DNA of 22,154 bases, taken from contig JAFGKV010000099.1 in NCBI GenBank assembly GCA_016928395.1, positions 1 through 22,154 on the forward strand. Direction: 5' to 3'. The notes beneath the pieces were generated by a model that saw only the letters and a list, made by a program, of their open reading frames with translations, ran no database searches and was not told the origin of the DNA. The translations under genes and the position numbers were made by a program. Origin of the DNA: Candidatus Fermentibacterota bacterium (GTDB lineage Bacteria; JAFGKV01). Shown here in pieces: positions 6,355 to 13,716 of this stretch (its first letter is position 1; every line of letters begins with the position of its first letter).

Positions 6355-7797
6355 ATGACCGACATCGTTCAGAAGCTCTGGGGATTCTGCCACACCCTGC
6401 GCCACGACGGCATCGACTATGGCGACTACATCGAGCAGATCACCTACCTGCTCTTCCTCAAGATGGCAAACGAGCGGGGGATCGACCTCCCCGAGGGCTG
6501 TGCGTGGCCCGGTATCCGCGACCGCAGCGGCACCGACCTCATCGATCACTACATCGACGTGTTGCGCACCCTCGGTCGAACCCACGGCATCCTCGGCGAC
6601 ATCTATGCCGGCGCCCAAAGCCGTTTCAGCAATCCGGTGAATTTGAAGCGCCTCGTCTCGCTCATCGACGAGACGGAGTGGACCTCCCTGGAGGTCGATG
6701 TCAAGGCTGCGGCATATGAGGGGCTCCTGGAGAAGGCCGCCAGCGAGGGCAAGAAAGGCGCAGGGCAATACTTCACGCCGCGTATCCTTATCCAGGCCAT
6801 CGTGCGGTGCATGAAGCCCGATCCGCGCACGCGGCCCGAGTTTGCGATCTGCGATCCTGCCGTGGGCACGGGTGGATTTCTCGTCGTGTCCTACGAGTGG
6901 CTGGTAGGGGAATGCAGGGGCGCGCTGGACCGTGAGATGGCCAAACGCGTGCGCACCGAAACGTTCTTCGGGGAGGAACTGGTGGAACGGCCGCGCCGGC
7001 TCGCGCTCATGAATCTCTACCTGCACGGCATCGAACCGCGCATTCGGCTCGGTGACTCGATCTACGACCCGCCGGCGAGCCAGCGGTACGACGTCGTGCT
7101 GACCAATCCGCCGTTCGGCACCAAGGGCGCGAACCAGGCGCCCACGCGCGACGACTTCACCATCACCACCTCGAACAAGCAGCTCAACTTCGTGCAGCAC
7201 ATCCTGACGATCCTGAAGCCCGGCGGCCGGGCCGCCGTGGTGTTGCCGGACAACTGCCTGTTCGCCGACCAGGCCGGCGAGGTGTTCAAGATTGTCACCG
7301 AGTATTGCGACCTGCACACGGTGCTCCGCCTCCCCCGCGGCACGTTCACGCCGTACAGCCCCGGCGTGAAAGCCAACGTGGTCTTCTTCACCAAGGGCTA
7401 TCCGACCGACACCGTCTGGATCTATGACGCGCGCACCAATGTGCCGGGCGTCACCAAGAAGGATCGGCCCCTCACCCCGGCGCACTTCGAGGAGTTCGCA
7501 ACCTGCTACGGCGCCGATCCCAATGGCCGTGCCGTGCGTAACCCGCTGGATTCATCTCAGGATCGCTGGCGTTCTTTCCACATCTCCCAGGTCAAGGCGC
7601 GCGACTTCAAGCTCGACGGCTTCAAGTGGCTCAAGGAGGACTCCCTCGAAGACGCCGACGACCTCCCCGAACCCGAGGAGCTCGTGACCGACGCCATCAG
7701 CGAACTCGAATCCGCCGTCGAAGAACTGAATCTGGTACTTCGCCTCCTCGAAAACGGCGCAAGCCCCCGGGGCCCCAGCGCCTCCTCCCCGGAATGA
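6355..7797 (+). CDS. hsdM: Type I DNA methyltransferase, HsdM subunit (N6-adenine)
   Basis: A 480-aa SAM-dependent adenine methyltransferase of normal HsdM length. It has an N-terminal helical HsdM domain (residues 1-125, starting MTDIVQKLWGFCHTLRHDG), GAGQYFTP at 136-142, SAM motif I DPAVGTGGF at 167-175 and catalytic motif IV NPPF at 251-254, followed by LNFVQHILTILKPGGRAAVVLPD. The ATG at 6355 follows GAAGGA (6343-6348) by six bases. An open extension to 6244 runs through the palindromic repeats and is rejected. It modifies the sequence chosen by HsdS and is needed for both methylation and restriction. Unusually, hsdS is not adjacent but 4.5 kb downstream. Confidence 0.95.
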   Translation: MTDIVQKLWGFCHTLRHDGIDYGDYIEQITYLLFLKMANERGIDLPEGCAWPGIRDRSGTDLIDHYIDVLRTLGRTHGILGDIYAGAQSRFSNPVNLKRLVSLIDETEWTSLEVDVKAAAYEGLLEKAASEGKKGAGQYFTPRILIQAIVRCMKPDPRTRPEFAICDPAVGTGGFLVVSYEWLVGECRGALDREMAKRVRTETFFGEELVERPRRLALMNLYLHGIEPRIRLGDSIYDPPASQRYDVVLTNPPFGTKGANQAPTRDDFTITTSNKQLNFVQHILTILKPGGRAAVVLPDNCLFADQAGEVFKIVTEYCDLHTVLRLPRGTFTPYSPGVKANVVFFTKGYPTDTVWIYDARTNVPGVTKKDRPLTPAHFEEFATCYGADPNGRAVRNPLDSSQDRWRSFHISQVKARDFKLDGFKWLKEDSLEDADDLPEPEELVTDAISELESAVEELNLVLRLLENGASPRGPSASSPE

Positions 7798-7844
7798 TGG
7801 AAGACTGGAAGGGTGGAAGGGTGGAGTGAAGGAAGAATGGATGA

Positions 7845-8606
7845 ATGGAAGACCGTGGGCAGCATAGGCGGCAAAGTCTCATGCCGATAGCCTTGCTTCT
7901 TCTGGTGGCTGTCGCGCTGGGGGGCGCAGGCGTCGCGGGACCTACCCGGTCTGTCGCCTCCGCAAGCGACTCCTTGCGAGGATCGACGCCCCTGGGGGCC
8001 CTGGGCGCAAACGCAGACAGCGCCCGGTTTGCAGCCCTTACTCGCACCCTCGCCACAGGATGTCGGTGCCCCGGCGTTACCGATAGCGTCGACGTGACGG
8101 GAGATCCACTTCTCAACCCGGCACATTCCCTCCATGAAGGAATGCGTGACAGCCTCCGCGACGCGATGGACTGCTGGAAGGACGGAACGGGCTTCCACGA
8201 CTGGTGCTGTGGGGACACGAGACCTGAAATCCTGCACAGCGTGGACCCGGCATACCCCGAGTCGCTCCGGCGAGGGGGGGCCAATGACACTGTCGTTGCC
8301 CTGTGTTTCGTGAATCGCGATGGCAGGGTGGCTCGGGTGGAGCGCAAACGGGGGCGACCCGAGTTGTACGATGCGACATTCAAGGCGTTGTGCCAATGGA
8401 GCTTTAAGCCCTGCACGTGGGTCTGTGAGAATGGGGCTTCGTTTCCGGTGGGGGTTTGGGTGGCAGTGCCTTTCGTGTTTCTCGCGGACTCCCAGGAAGG
8501 CCATGCCTCCGGGGATCCCGGAAACACGGCGATTCGGGGCGATGCGCCCCCACTCAGGTCGGAGAAGGAGTTGTCCATTCCCTCCGAAGCGCGGGACAGC
8601 CCGTGA
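7845..8606 (+). CDS. Secreted or membrane-anchored TonB C-terminal-domain protein
   Basis: A 253-aa protein with a basic N-terminus (RGQHRRQ), a hydrophobic stretch at about 14-32 (signal peptide or anchor) and a TonB_C-like fold at about 127-212: PEILHSVDPAYPESLRRGGANDT, then VNRDGRVARVERKRGRPELYDATFKAL and WSFKP. This resembles stand-alone 'energy transducer TonB' domain proteins, which may interact with outer-membrane partners. No exbB/exbD is nearby. It is unusually Cys-rich (CRC, CW, WCC, C, C, C, C), suggesting a disulfide-bonded exported domain. The last about 35 residues look like read-through into repeat-type DNA. The start is uncertain: ATG 7845 has GGAAGG-like sequence 10 bases upstream, and ATG 7881 would begin right at the hydrophobic segment. 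It is inserted between hsdM and hsdS. Confidence 0.6.
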   Translation: MEDRGQHRRQSLMPIALLLLVAVALGGAGVAGPTRSVASASDSLRGSTPLGALGANADSARFAALTRTLATGCRCPGVTDSVDVTGDPLLNPAHSLHEGMRDSLRDAMDCWKDGTGFHDWCCGDTRPEILHSVDPAYPESLRRGGANDTVVALCFVNRDGRVARVERKRGRPELYDATFKALCQWSFKPCTWVCENGASFPVGVWVAVPFVFLADSQEGHASGDPGNTAIRGDAPPLRSEKELSIPSEARDSP

Positions 8607-8621
8607 GGAGAACGCGCTTTT

Positions 8622-8800
8622 CTCGGTGCGCTCGGGAGTTGTCAGTGATCAGCCGTCGGATGGCAGTTCTGAACTCTGCGCTCCGACTTCCGTGTTCGCC
8701 ATTCCGAACTCCGCACTCGACAGCTCATCCCCTCGCCCGTCTGGGAGAGGGCAGGGGTGAGGGCGCTTCGGCCTTCCTGCGCAGCAGGTTCTCCTCACTC
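8622..8800 (+). repeat. 179-bp direct repeat, copy 1 (partner 10279-10457)
   Basis: It begins CTCGGTGCGCTCGG and ends CAGGTTCTCCTCACTC, matching 10279-10457 over its full length with only a few substitutions. It includes a GC-rich stem (CCCCTCGCCC...GGGAGAGGGCAGGGG). The two copies bracket exactly the Phd/PIN and HicAB modules. A degraded partial relative occurs at about 11893-11990. It is non-coding in appearance. Confidence 0.9.
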
Positions 8801-8810
8801 GCGAGACACC

Positions 8811-8864
8811 TTGACGGATCCCGCTGGGTACTGTAAAATACCTATAAAGCACTCAATGGGAGGA
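8811..8864 (+). promoter_or_regulatory. Promoter and ribosome binding site of the Phd/PIN module
   Basis: TTGACG (8811-8816) and TAAAAT (8834-8839) are 17 bases apart, a near-consensus sigma70 promoter. It lies just downstream of the first 179-bp repeat. GGGAGGA (8858-8864) is the ribosome binding site. Its spacing favours the second of two adjacent ATG codons (8870 rather than 8867). Confidence 0.75.
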
Positions 8865-8869
8865 AGATG

Positions 8870-9148
8870 ATGACCTATATTGCGGTCAAAGACCTGAAAC
8901 AGGGCGGCGCGCTCTGGACGAAGCTGAACGAGGAGCGCGAGCTCGTGGTCACTCGGGATGGGCGTCCGTGCGCCATTCTCATCAGCGTCGATGGAGACGA
9001 GGTTGAGGATTCGCTGGCCGCGATCCGTCGTGCGCTGTTCTCAGCGGCGGTAGGGCGGGCTCGGCGCAGAGCGGAAGCCAACCCGCCCCCGGCGGACATA
9101 GTCGAACGGGCGGTCCGAGAGAGCAGAAGGTCGCGACGCTCATCATGA
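8870..9148 (+). CDS. Phd/YefM-like antitoxin
   Basis: A 92-aa protein, MTYIAVKDLKQGGALWTKL, continuing through ELVVTRDGRPCAILISV. This is the N-terminal Phd/YefM fold: a strand, a helix with 'L' spacing, then 'vvTrdGrPvAvli'. The C-terminal half is a charged helix (RRAEANPPPADIVERAVRES), as expected for a toxin-binding tail. ATG 8870 is preferred over 8867 because the ribosome binding site ends at 8864. Its TGA (9146-9148) overlaps the toxin's ATG (9145-9147). It probably represses the promoter at 8811-8839. Confidence 0.82.
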   Translation: MTYIAVKDLKQGGALWTKLNEERELVVTRDGRPCAILISVDGDEVEDSLAAIRRALFSAAVGRARRRAEANPPPADIVERAVRESRRSRRSS

Positions 9149-9573
9149 AGGCGGTCCTCGACACGAATGTGCTCGTGTCGGGCATGATCAACCCGGTCGG
9201 CGCGCCCGGCAGGCTGGTGGACATGGTTCGTGCCGGGGTGTTGCGGTTGGTGGTGGACGATCGCGTCCCGCGTGAGTACGCGGATGTGCTTCGTCGCCCC
9301 ATGTTGCGGTCGTACTTCTCCTTGGCCGATGCCGAAGCGATCCTTGACTTCCTTCGACACGGCGCCGAGCCCGCGCTGGCCACGGTGTGTGTCAGCGGGC
9401 TGCCGGACCCGGATGACGCCCCGTTCCTTGAAGTCGCCCTCGCGTCCGGCGTCCCGCTCATCACGGGAAACACGAGGCATTTCCCTTTGAATCGGCGCGC
9501 CGGGTGCACCGTCCTGACCGCGGCTGAGTTCGTGGCGCAGTACTGTCAAGCAGATGCTACTCCTGTCCCGTAA
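9145..9573 (+). CDS. PIN-domain toxin (COG1569-type)
   Basis: A 142-aa PIN protein. MKAVLDTNVLVSGM gives Asp6. Glu44 is in DDRVPREYADVLRR. The Asp cluster LPDPDDAPFLEVA at 87-99 (Asp88/90/91) and LITGNTRHF (Asn109) complete the fold. This pattern is the 'putative toxin-antitoxin toxin component, PIN family' group and differs from the VapC at 1832. It is predicted to be a metal-dependent RNase neutralised by the overlapping upstream antitoxin. The four-base ATGA overlap implies coupled translation. Confidence 0.9.
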   Translation: MKAVLDTNVLVSGMINPVGAPGRLVDMVRAGVLRLVVDDRVPREYADVLRRPMLRSYFSLADAEAILDFLRHGAEPALATVCVSGLPDPDDAPFLEVALASGVPLITGNTRHFPLNRRAGCTVLTAAEFVAQYCQADATPVP

Positions 9574-9618
9574 CCTCGCGCCGCGAGAGGTTCATAGCGC
9601 ACGTTTCTCGGTCCGCGA

Positions 9619-9653
9619 CCTCCCACTCTCGCAAAGGGGGATCGAGGAGGATT
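9619..9653 (+). repeat. 35-bp dispersed repeat, copy 1 (partner 12149-12183)
   Basis: CCTCCCACTCTCGCAAAGGG and the following GGATCGAGGAGGATT match 12149-12183 at 32 of 35 positions. Within it, CCTCCC...GGGGG arms can pair. This is a dispersed intergenic element. This copy sits just upstream of the hicAB promoter, and the partner lies upstream of hsdS. Confidence 0.8.
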
Positions 9654-9663
9654 CATCCTTGAC

Positions 9664-9693
9664 TTGACATTAGTATCAATAATGATATCATAG
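9664..9693 (+). promoter_or_regulatory. hicAB promoter with overlapping operator
   Basis: TTGACA (9664-9669) and TATCAT (9686-9691) are 16 bases apart. Between and overlapping them is an inverted repeat, TATCA-ATAA-TGATA (9674-9687), continuing into the perfect 8-mer palindrome TGATATCA (9683-9690). The AT-rich operator in otherwise GC-rich DNA is a good candidate for HicB autoregulation. The hicA ATG follows at 9697 without a strong Shine-Dalgarno. Confidence 0.72.
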
Positions 9694-9696
9694 GCC

Positions 9697-9948
9697 ATGA
9701 GATCTCTTGAGCGAATTCTGGAGGAGATGCGGGCAAACCCGACAGGCGTTCGGTTTGCCGAGCTGTGCCGCGTGTGTGATCACTACTTCGGCCCTGCCCG
9801 GCAACGGAGCTCCAGCCATCGAGTATACAGAACCCCGTGGCAGGGAGATCCTCGCGTCAACATCCAGAACTCACGCGGCATGGCGAAGGCGTATCAGGTC
9901 CGCCAGGTCCTGCGGGCAGTTGATCGGTTGAGAGGTGAAGATGCGTAA
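9697..9948 (+). CDS. hicA: HicA-like mRNA interferase toxin
   Basis: An 83-aa protein: a helix (ERILEEMRANPTGVRFAELCRVCDHYFG), then SSSHRVYRTPWQGDPRVNIQ with the catalytic His41, and a C-terminal helix (AYQVRQVLRAVDRL). This is the double-stranded-RNA-binding-like HicA fold, 'G-S-H-h-hy-p...-q--.g-ak.yqv.qvl'. HicA cleaves mRNA in a translation-independent manner. It overlaps hicB by eight bases and lies in toxin-first order, as is usual for hicAB. Confidence 0.82.
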   Translation: MRSLERILEEMRANPTGVRFAELCRVCDHYFGPARQRSSSHRVYRTPWQGDPRVNIQNSRGMAKAYQVRQVLRAVDRLRGEDA

Positions 9949-10270
9949 GCAGAATGACCGCTACACGTATCGGGTCACGTGGTCCGAGGAAGACGGAGAG
10001 CATGTTGGTCTCTGCGCCGAGTTCCCGAGTCTGAGCTGGCTCGCGCCTACGCCCGAAGGGGCGCTTCGCGGTGTGCGGAGGATCGTGTCGGGCGTCTTGA
10101 GTGACATGGCGGCCCAGGGGGAGCCAATCCCCGAGCCGTTATCCTCTCGGCGATTCAGCGGTAAGTTTGTCGTGCGTATCCCTCCCGACATCCACCGGAA
10201 ACTGGCGGTCGAGGCTGCCGAAGCCGGCGTCAGCCTGAACCGGCTCGCCAGCGCCAAGCTCTCCCAGTGA
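9941..10270 (+). CDS. hicB: HicB-like antitoxin
   Basis: A 109-aa protein. Residues 5-65 form the degraded RNase H-like HicB domain (YTYRVTWSEEDGEHVGLCAEFPSLSW, then APTPEGALRGVRRIV). Residues 76-108 form a ribbon-helix-helix DNA-binding domain (GKFVVRIPPDIHRKLAVEAA, then EAGVSLNRLASAKL). GAGGTG (9932-9937) precedes ATG 9941; a GTG at 9935 is an alternative two codons upstream. It neutralises HicA and likely represses the promoter at 9664-9691. Confidence 0.88.
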   Translation: MRKQNDRYTYRVTWSEEDGEHVGLCAEFPSLSWLAPTPEGALRGVRRIVSGVLSDMAAQGEPIPEPLSSRRFSGKFVVRIPPDIHRKLAVEAAEAGVSLNRLASAKLSQ

Positions 10271-10278
10271 TGGAATCC

Positions 10279-10457
10279 CTCGGTGCGCTCGGAAGTTGTC
10301 AGTGATCATCAGTCGGATGGCAGTTCTGAACTCTGCGCTCCGACTTCCGTGTTCGCCATTCCGAACTCCGCACTCGACAGCCCATCCCCTCGCCCCCTTG
10401 GGAGAGGGCAGGGGTGAGGGCGCTTCGGCCTTCCTGCGCAGCAGGTTCTCCTCACTC
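10279..10457 (+). repeat. 179-bp direct repeat, copy 2 (partner 8622-8800)
   Basis: This is near-identical to 8622-8800, beginning eight bases after the hicB stop. The two copies enclose about 1.5 kb with two complete TA operons, so recombination between them would delete both modules together. The stem CCCTCGCCC...GGGAGAGGGCAGGGG is retained, and the same stem reappears alone at about 10550-10576. Confidence 0.9.
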
Positions 10458-10540
10458 CTATCTCCTCACTCGGAAGACTGCCTGCCGTCGACTGGAGGCT
10501 GCCGACTGCGGCCCTACTCCTATCTCCTCATTCGGAAGAC
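10454..10540 (+). repeat. Short tandem repeat ACTCCTATCTCCTCAYTCGGAAGAC, two copies
   Basis: The 25-base unit occurs at 10454-10478 and 10516-10540 with one substitution. An inverted relative lies at about 20566-20592 (GTGAGGAGTCAGGAGATAGG). The rest of 10271-10648 is repeat-like intergenic DNA with no coding signal. This is one of several low-complexity families that recur across the window. Confidence 0.75.
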
Positions 10541-10648
10541 AACTGCCGCTCCCTCGCCCTGGGAGAGGGCAGGGCCTAGCCCGGCACAGAAGGCCTGCAT
10601 GATCGGATTCGCCTTGCAATTTCACTACTCGCTGGTGAGATTGTCACC

Positions 10649-11878
10649 ATGATTGCGAGATCTATCGGGTCCTCCATCCACCGCGCACTTGCGGATACAC
10701 CCGTCGTCCTGCTGAACGGCGCGCGGCAAACCGGCAAGACCACCCTGGCTCAAGCCATTGCCGACGAGACCAATGCTCAGTACCTGACTATGGATGACGC
10801 CGCCACGCTCGCATCGGCGTGCGGCGACCCTGTCGGCTTCGTCAGCAACCTGCCTCGGTGCGTAGTTCTCGACGAGGTCCAGAAGGCGCCCGACCTGTTC
10901 CCTGCACTCAAGCGTGCGGTGGACAAGGACCGCCTCCCAGGTCGGTTTTTGCTCACCGGCTCAGCTAATGTGATGACGCTGCCTCATCTTTCGGAGTCGC
11001 TGGCTGGGCGCATGGAGGTCATTCCTCTCTATCCTTTCTCAGCCGGCGAACTGGCAGGCATACAGGAAGGATTCCTGAAGCGCTTATTCGCAGGCGGAAT
11101 GCCTGCCGTGCAGGAGCCGGCGATGCGCGAGGATATCCCCGGGCGAGTGGTCCGCGGCGGGTATCCGGAAGCGATCCAACGCACGGATACCGACCGCCGG
11201 GCGGCGTGGTTCGCCTCGTACGTCACGACAATCCTTCAGAGAGACGTGCGCGATCTAGCGCGGGTGGAGGGACTCCATGCGTTGCCGAACCTGCTGAGAC
11301 TACTGGCGGCCCGCGCGTCCGGCCTGCTCAACCTGGCCGACATCAGCCGCGACGCCAGTGTTCCGTACACGACGCTGACCCGCTACCTGGCCTTGCTTGA
11401 GACAGTGTTCCTGGTCCATCGGTTGCCGGCATGGTCGCCAAACTTGGGCACGCGCCTCGTCAAGGCACCCAAGCTGCACCTCGTTGATTCCGGGCTGGCC
11501 TGCCACCTGATCGGCGCCGATGCCCATCGGCTCTCTGCGGACAGGCAGTTGCTGGGACGAATGCTGGAAACGTTCGTCGTAGGTGAACTTCGCAAGCAGC
11601 TTTCATGGACCGATCCCCAGACGAGACTTCACCACTTCCGCACCTCTGCCGGCTCCGAAGTGGACATCGCCTTAGAGAGAGCCGATGGGACTGTGGTCGC
11701 CCTCGAGGTCAAGGCCGGCGCCACGGTGGCCAGTAGGGACTTCGCCGCGCTCAAGACGTTGCGAGATAAAATCGAACGCCGGTTTCAGGCTGGAGTGGTG
11801 CTCTACACGGGCGACCAGGTTCTTCCCTTCGGCGACAAGCTCTGGCTCGCGCCGATCCCGGCTCTGTGGATGCCGTAA
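10649..11878 (+). CDS. AAA ATPase with DUF4143 C-terminal domain
   Basis: A 409-aa protein of the common AAA_14-DUF4143 architecture. Walker A GARQTGKTT is at 24-32, Walker B VVLDEVQ at 72-78, a sensor-like LLTGSAN at 101-107 and SLAGRMEVIPLYPFSAGE soon after. A winged-helix-like middle (ADISRDASVPYTTLTRYLALLE) follows, and a C-terminal domain contains GSEVDIALERADGTVVALEVK, a PD-(D/E)XK-like fold (Asp, then Glu-x-Lys). The family is abundant and variable, and its role is not settled; a nuclease- or DNA-linked function is possible. The ATG at 10649 has GGTGAG about ten bases upstream. It is preceded and followed by repeat-rich DNA, so it is probably its own unit and not part of the R-M operon. 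Confidence 0.88.
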   Translation: MIARSIGSSIHRALADTPVVLLNGARQTGKTTLAQAIADETNAQYLTMDDAATLASACGDPVGFVSNLPRCVVLDEVQKAPDLFPALKRAVDKDRLPGRFLLTGSANVMTLPHLSESLAGRMEVIPLYPFSAGELAGIQEGFLKRLFAGGMPAVQEPAMREDIPGRVVRGGYPEAIQRTDTDRRAAWFASYVTTILQRDVRDLARVEGLHALPNLLRLLAARASGLLNLADISRDASVPYTTLTRYLALLETVFLVHRLPAWSPNLGTRLVKAPKLHLVDSGLACHLIGADAHRLSADRQLLGRMLETFVVGELRKQLSWTDPQTRLHHFRTSAGSEVDIALERADGTVVALEVKAGATVASRDFAALKTLRDKIERRFQAGVVLYTGDQVLPFGDKLWLAPIPALWMP

Positions 11879-12148
11879 CAGACCGCACCATGAGGCCCCC
11901 TCGCTTCGGCCGTCCTGCGCAGTTTACTCCAGCACCGGGGATACGGTGCGGACTCTCAGCGCTCCGACTTCCGAGCTCCGCGCGCGACAGGATGCCGACT
12001 GCCGACGTCCCCCTGTTCCCTGTAGCCTGTGCCCTGTCACCTCCCCGCGAAGCGGCCACCGTGATCCTCTCCCGAGCGCAGACATCTGGTCAGTGGTGAG
12101 ACGAAGATTATACATTAAAGATTTGACCCCACGCCCGAAGGCGAGAAT

Positions 12149-12183
12149 CCTCCCACTTTCGCAAAGGGGGATTGAGGGGGATT
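12149..12183 (+). repeat. 35-bp dispersed repeat, copy 2
   Basis: It matches 9619-9653 at 32 of 35 bases (CTTTCGC for CTCTCGC, ATTGAGGGGG for ATCGAGGAGG). It is followed directly by the REP-like hairpin. Confidence 0.8.
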
Positions 12184-12190
12184 TCTATCC

Positions 12191-12215
12191 CTGTGGGAAC
12201 GACTTCAGTCGTGAT
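12191..12215. repeat. REP-like hairpin
   Basis: CTGTGGGAACGACTTCAGTC and the following GTGAT contain the perfect stem ACGAC-TTCA-GTCGT (12199-12212). The GTGGGA...CTTCAG...GTGA design resembles the REP elements of Pseudomonas and Xanthomonas relatives, but only one copy is seen here. Confidence 0.6.
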
Positions 12216-12285
12216 ACTGTCCTCCGTGGTGCCCGGCGGGTACACTGCGGTCGAGCCCAGCTCGACACTGCCCGCCGTTGATCAC

Positions 12286-13716
12286 ATGAGCGACCGAGAT
12301 CTCCCCGAAGGATGGGCCCGCGCGACTCTTGGGGCACTTGCCCAGCGGATCACCAAGGGGTCGACTCCAACCTCGTACGGCTTCGAGTACCAGACGTCCG
12401 GGATTCGGTTTGTCAAGGTGGAGAACCTCCGAGATGGTCGCATCGACCACTCCTCCCTGCGGCACTTCATCTCAGACGAGGCGCACCAAGCTCAATCGCG
12501 GTCAATCCTGCGTGAAGGGGATATCCTCTTCTCGATTGCCGGAACTCTCGGGCAGACGTGTGAGGTTCACCCGCAGGATCTCCCAGCCAATACCAATCAG
12601 GCGTTGGCGATAGTCCGTGGTACAGGCAGCTCTCTCGACGCGCGCTTCCTGCGCTTCGTCCTGTCTTCCGAAATAGCTCGGGGGGTTGTTGCAGAGCAGG
12701 CTCGCGGTGCGGGTATGAATAACATATCTCTGGCAGATGTGGCTGCGATTGAGCTTCCCCTTCCCCCTCTTGCTGAACAGCGGCGGATTGTGGAGAAGGT
12801 TGAGGAGCTGCTGGCACATGTGAACGCAGCCCGCGACAGCCTCGCCAAGATCCCTTCCATCCTCAAACGCTTCCGCCAATCCATCCTCTCCTCCGCCTGC
12901 TCCGGCCGCCTCACCGAAGACTGGAGGGAGGCTGATAACGCGGACGACATACCCTCCGGCTGGGTCTGGGTGACACCGACCGATCTGGCTGAGCCTGTGC
13001 CGAATGCTCTGACCATCGGGCCCTTTGGGAGCAACCTAAAGGTATCTGATTATCAAGAGGCCGGCGTGCCCTTGGTGTTCGTCCGTGACATCCGCGCGGA
13101 GGCGTTTGGGGGACCCATGACCCGGTTCATCAGTCGGGAGAAGGCCCGCGAGCTGTCTTCGCACATCGTTCGTCCTGGCGATCTGCTGCTTACCAAGATG
13201 GGTGAACCTCCTGGTGATACCGCCGTTTATCCAGCGGGCAGGCCCGATGCAGTGATTACGGCTGACTGCATCAAACTCACTCCCCGACGCGAGGTAGCGA
13301 CGGGAGCCTATCTCAGGTTCTGTTTCCGAGCTGAACCGGCGCGTGCGCAGATCATCGAACAGACGATGGGGGTGGCTCAGCAGAAGCTGAGCCTCGCCCG
13401 CTTCCGACAAGTCCGCCTGCCCCTTCCCCCGCTTGCCGAGCAGCATGAGATCGTGCGACGGGTGGAGGCGCTGTTTGCGGTCGTGGACGCGATCGAGAAT
13501 AGGGTGGCGCAGGCATCCGCCCGCGCGGATCGGTTGACGCAATCCATCCTCGCCAAGGCATTCCGCGGTGACCTCGTCCCCACCGAAGCCTCCCTCGCCC
13601 GTGCCTCCTCCCGCCCCTACGAATCCGCGGCGGAGCTTCTGGCTCGGATGCAATCAGAACATAGAACCCGGATGTCATCGGCACCCCCAAGCCATGACAA
13701 GTCGCTTCTATCATGA
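12286..13716 (+). CDS. hsdS: Type I R-M specificity subunit HsdS
   Basis: A 476-aa protein with the standard two-TRD plan. TRD1 is about residues 5-156; the central conserved region is 157-212 (LPLPPLAEQRRIVEKVEELL through KRFRQSILSSACSGRLTEDWRE). TRD2 is about 224-376, and the C-terminal conserved region is 377-460 (LPLPPLAEQHEIVRRVEALF, then RADRLTQSILAKAFRGDLVP and RPYESAAELLARMQSE). It sets the bipartite DNA target for HsdM and HsdR; the target cannot be deduced. ATG 12286 (MSDRDLPEGW) is chosen because the TRD1 opening 'LPEGWxxxxLG' normally lies at the N-terminus. The frame open upstream comprises repeats. Its stop overlaps the next ATG. Residues about 400-459 are re-encoded three more times downstream. 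Confidence 0.95.
   Translation: MSDRDLPEGWARATLGALAQRITKGSTPTSYGFEYQTSGIRFVKVENLRDGRIDHSSLRHFISDEAHQAQSRSILREGDILFSIAGTLGQTCEVHPQDLPANTNQALAIVRGTGSSLDARFLRFVLSSEIARGVVAEQARGAGMNNISLADVAAIELPLPPLAEQRRIVEKVEELLAHVNAARDSLAKIPSILKRFRQSILSSACSGRLTEDWREADNADDIPSGWVWVTPTDLAEPVPNALTIGPFGSNLKVSDYQEAGVPLVFVRDIRAEAFGGPMTRFISREKARELSSHIVRPGDLLLTKMGEPPGDTAVYPAGRPDAVITADCIKLTPRREVATGAYLRFCFRAEPARAQIIEQTMGVAQQKLSLARFRQVRLPLPPLAEQHEIVRRVEALFAVVDAIENRVAQASARADRLTQSILAKAFRGDLVPTEASLARASSRPYESAAELLARMQSEHRTRMSSAPPSHDKSLLS
13484..13660 (+). repeat. hsdS 3'-end repeat, copy A (inside the intact gene)
   Basis: This segment starts at TGGACGCGATCGAGA, covers codons about 400-459 of hsdS and is the template for copies B (14650-14733), C (16749-16924) and D (18298-18441). 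All are on the + strand, so they are direct repeats spaced about 1.2, 2.0 and 1.5 kb apart. Confidence 0.92.

Larger units (their letters stand above)
11879..12285. other. Repeat-rich gap before hsdS
   Basis: It contains a degraded partial copy of the 179-bp repeat (about 11893-11990: CTTCGGCC.TCCTGCGCAG, then GCGCTCCGACTTCCG). A short stretch of CCCTGT-type repeats follows at about 12010-12040, then an AT-rich segment (12107-12122, TTATACATTAAAG) that could hold a weak -10, then the 35-bp repeat copy 2 and a REP-like hairpin. No convincing gene is seen, and the frame open upstream of hsdS (from 12172) is read-through of these repeats. Confidence 0.6.

Noticed and set aside
6151-7485. 444-codon open frame on the minus strand opposite hsdM
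   Set aside because: It lies antisense to a clear methyltransferase. The translation is Ala/Arg/Val-rich with no domain, and its end runs into the palindromic repeats. Long antisense frames are expected in GC-rich coding DNA.
8320-8836. Two + strand frames over the 179-bp repeat
   Set aside because: They overlap the TonB-C gene in another frame and then read through repeat DNA. The matching frame in repeat copy 2 starts elsewhere, so there is no conserved protein.
11685-12281. 198-codon + strand frame overlapping the 3' end of the AAA/DUF4143 gene
   Set aside because: It starts out of frame within the ATPase gene and continues through dispersed repeats. It is a shadow frame.
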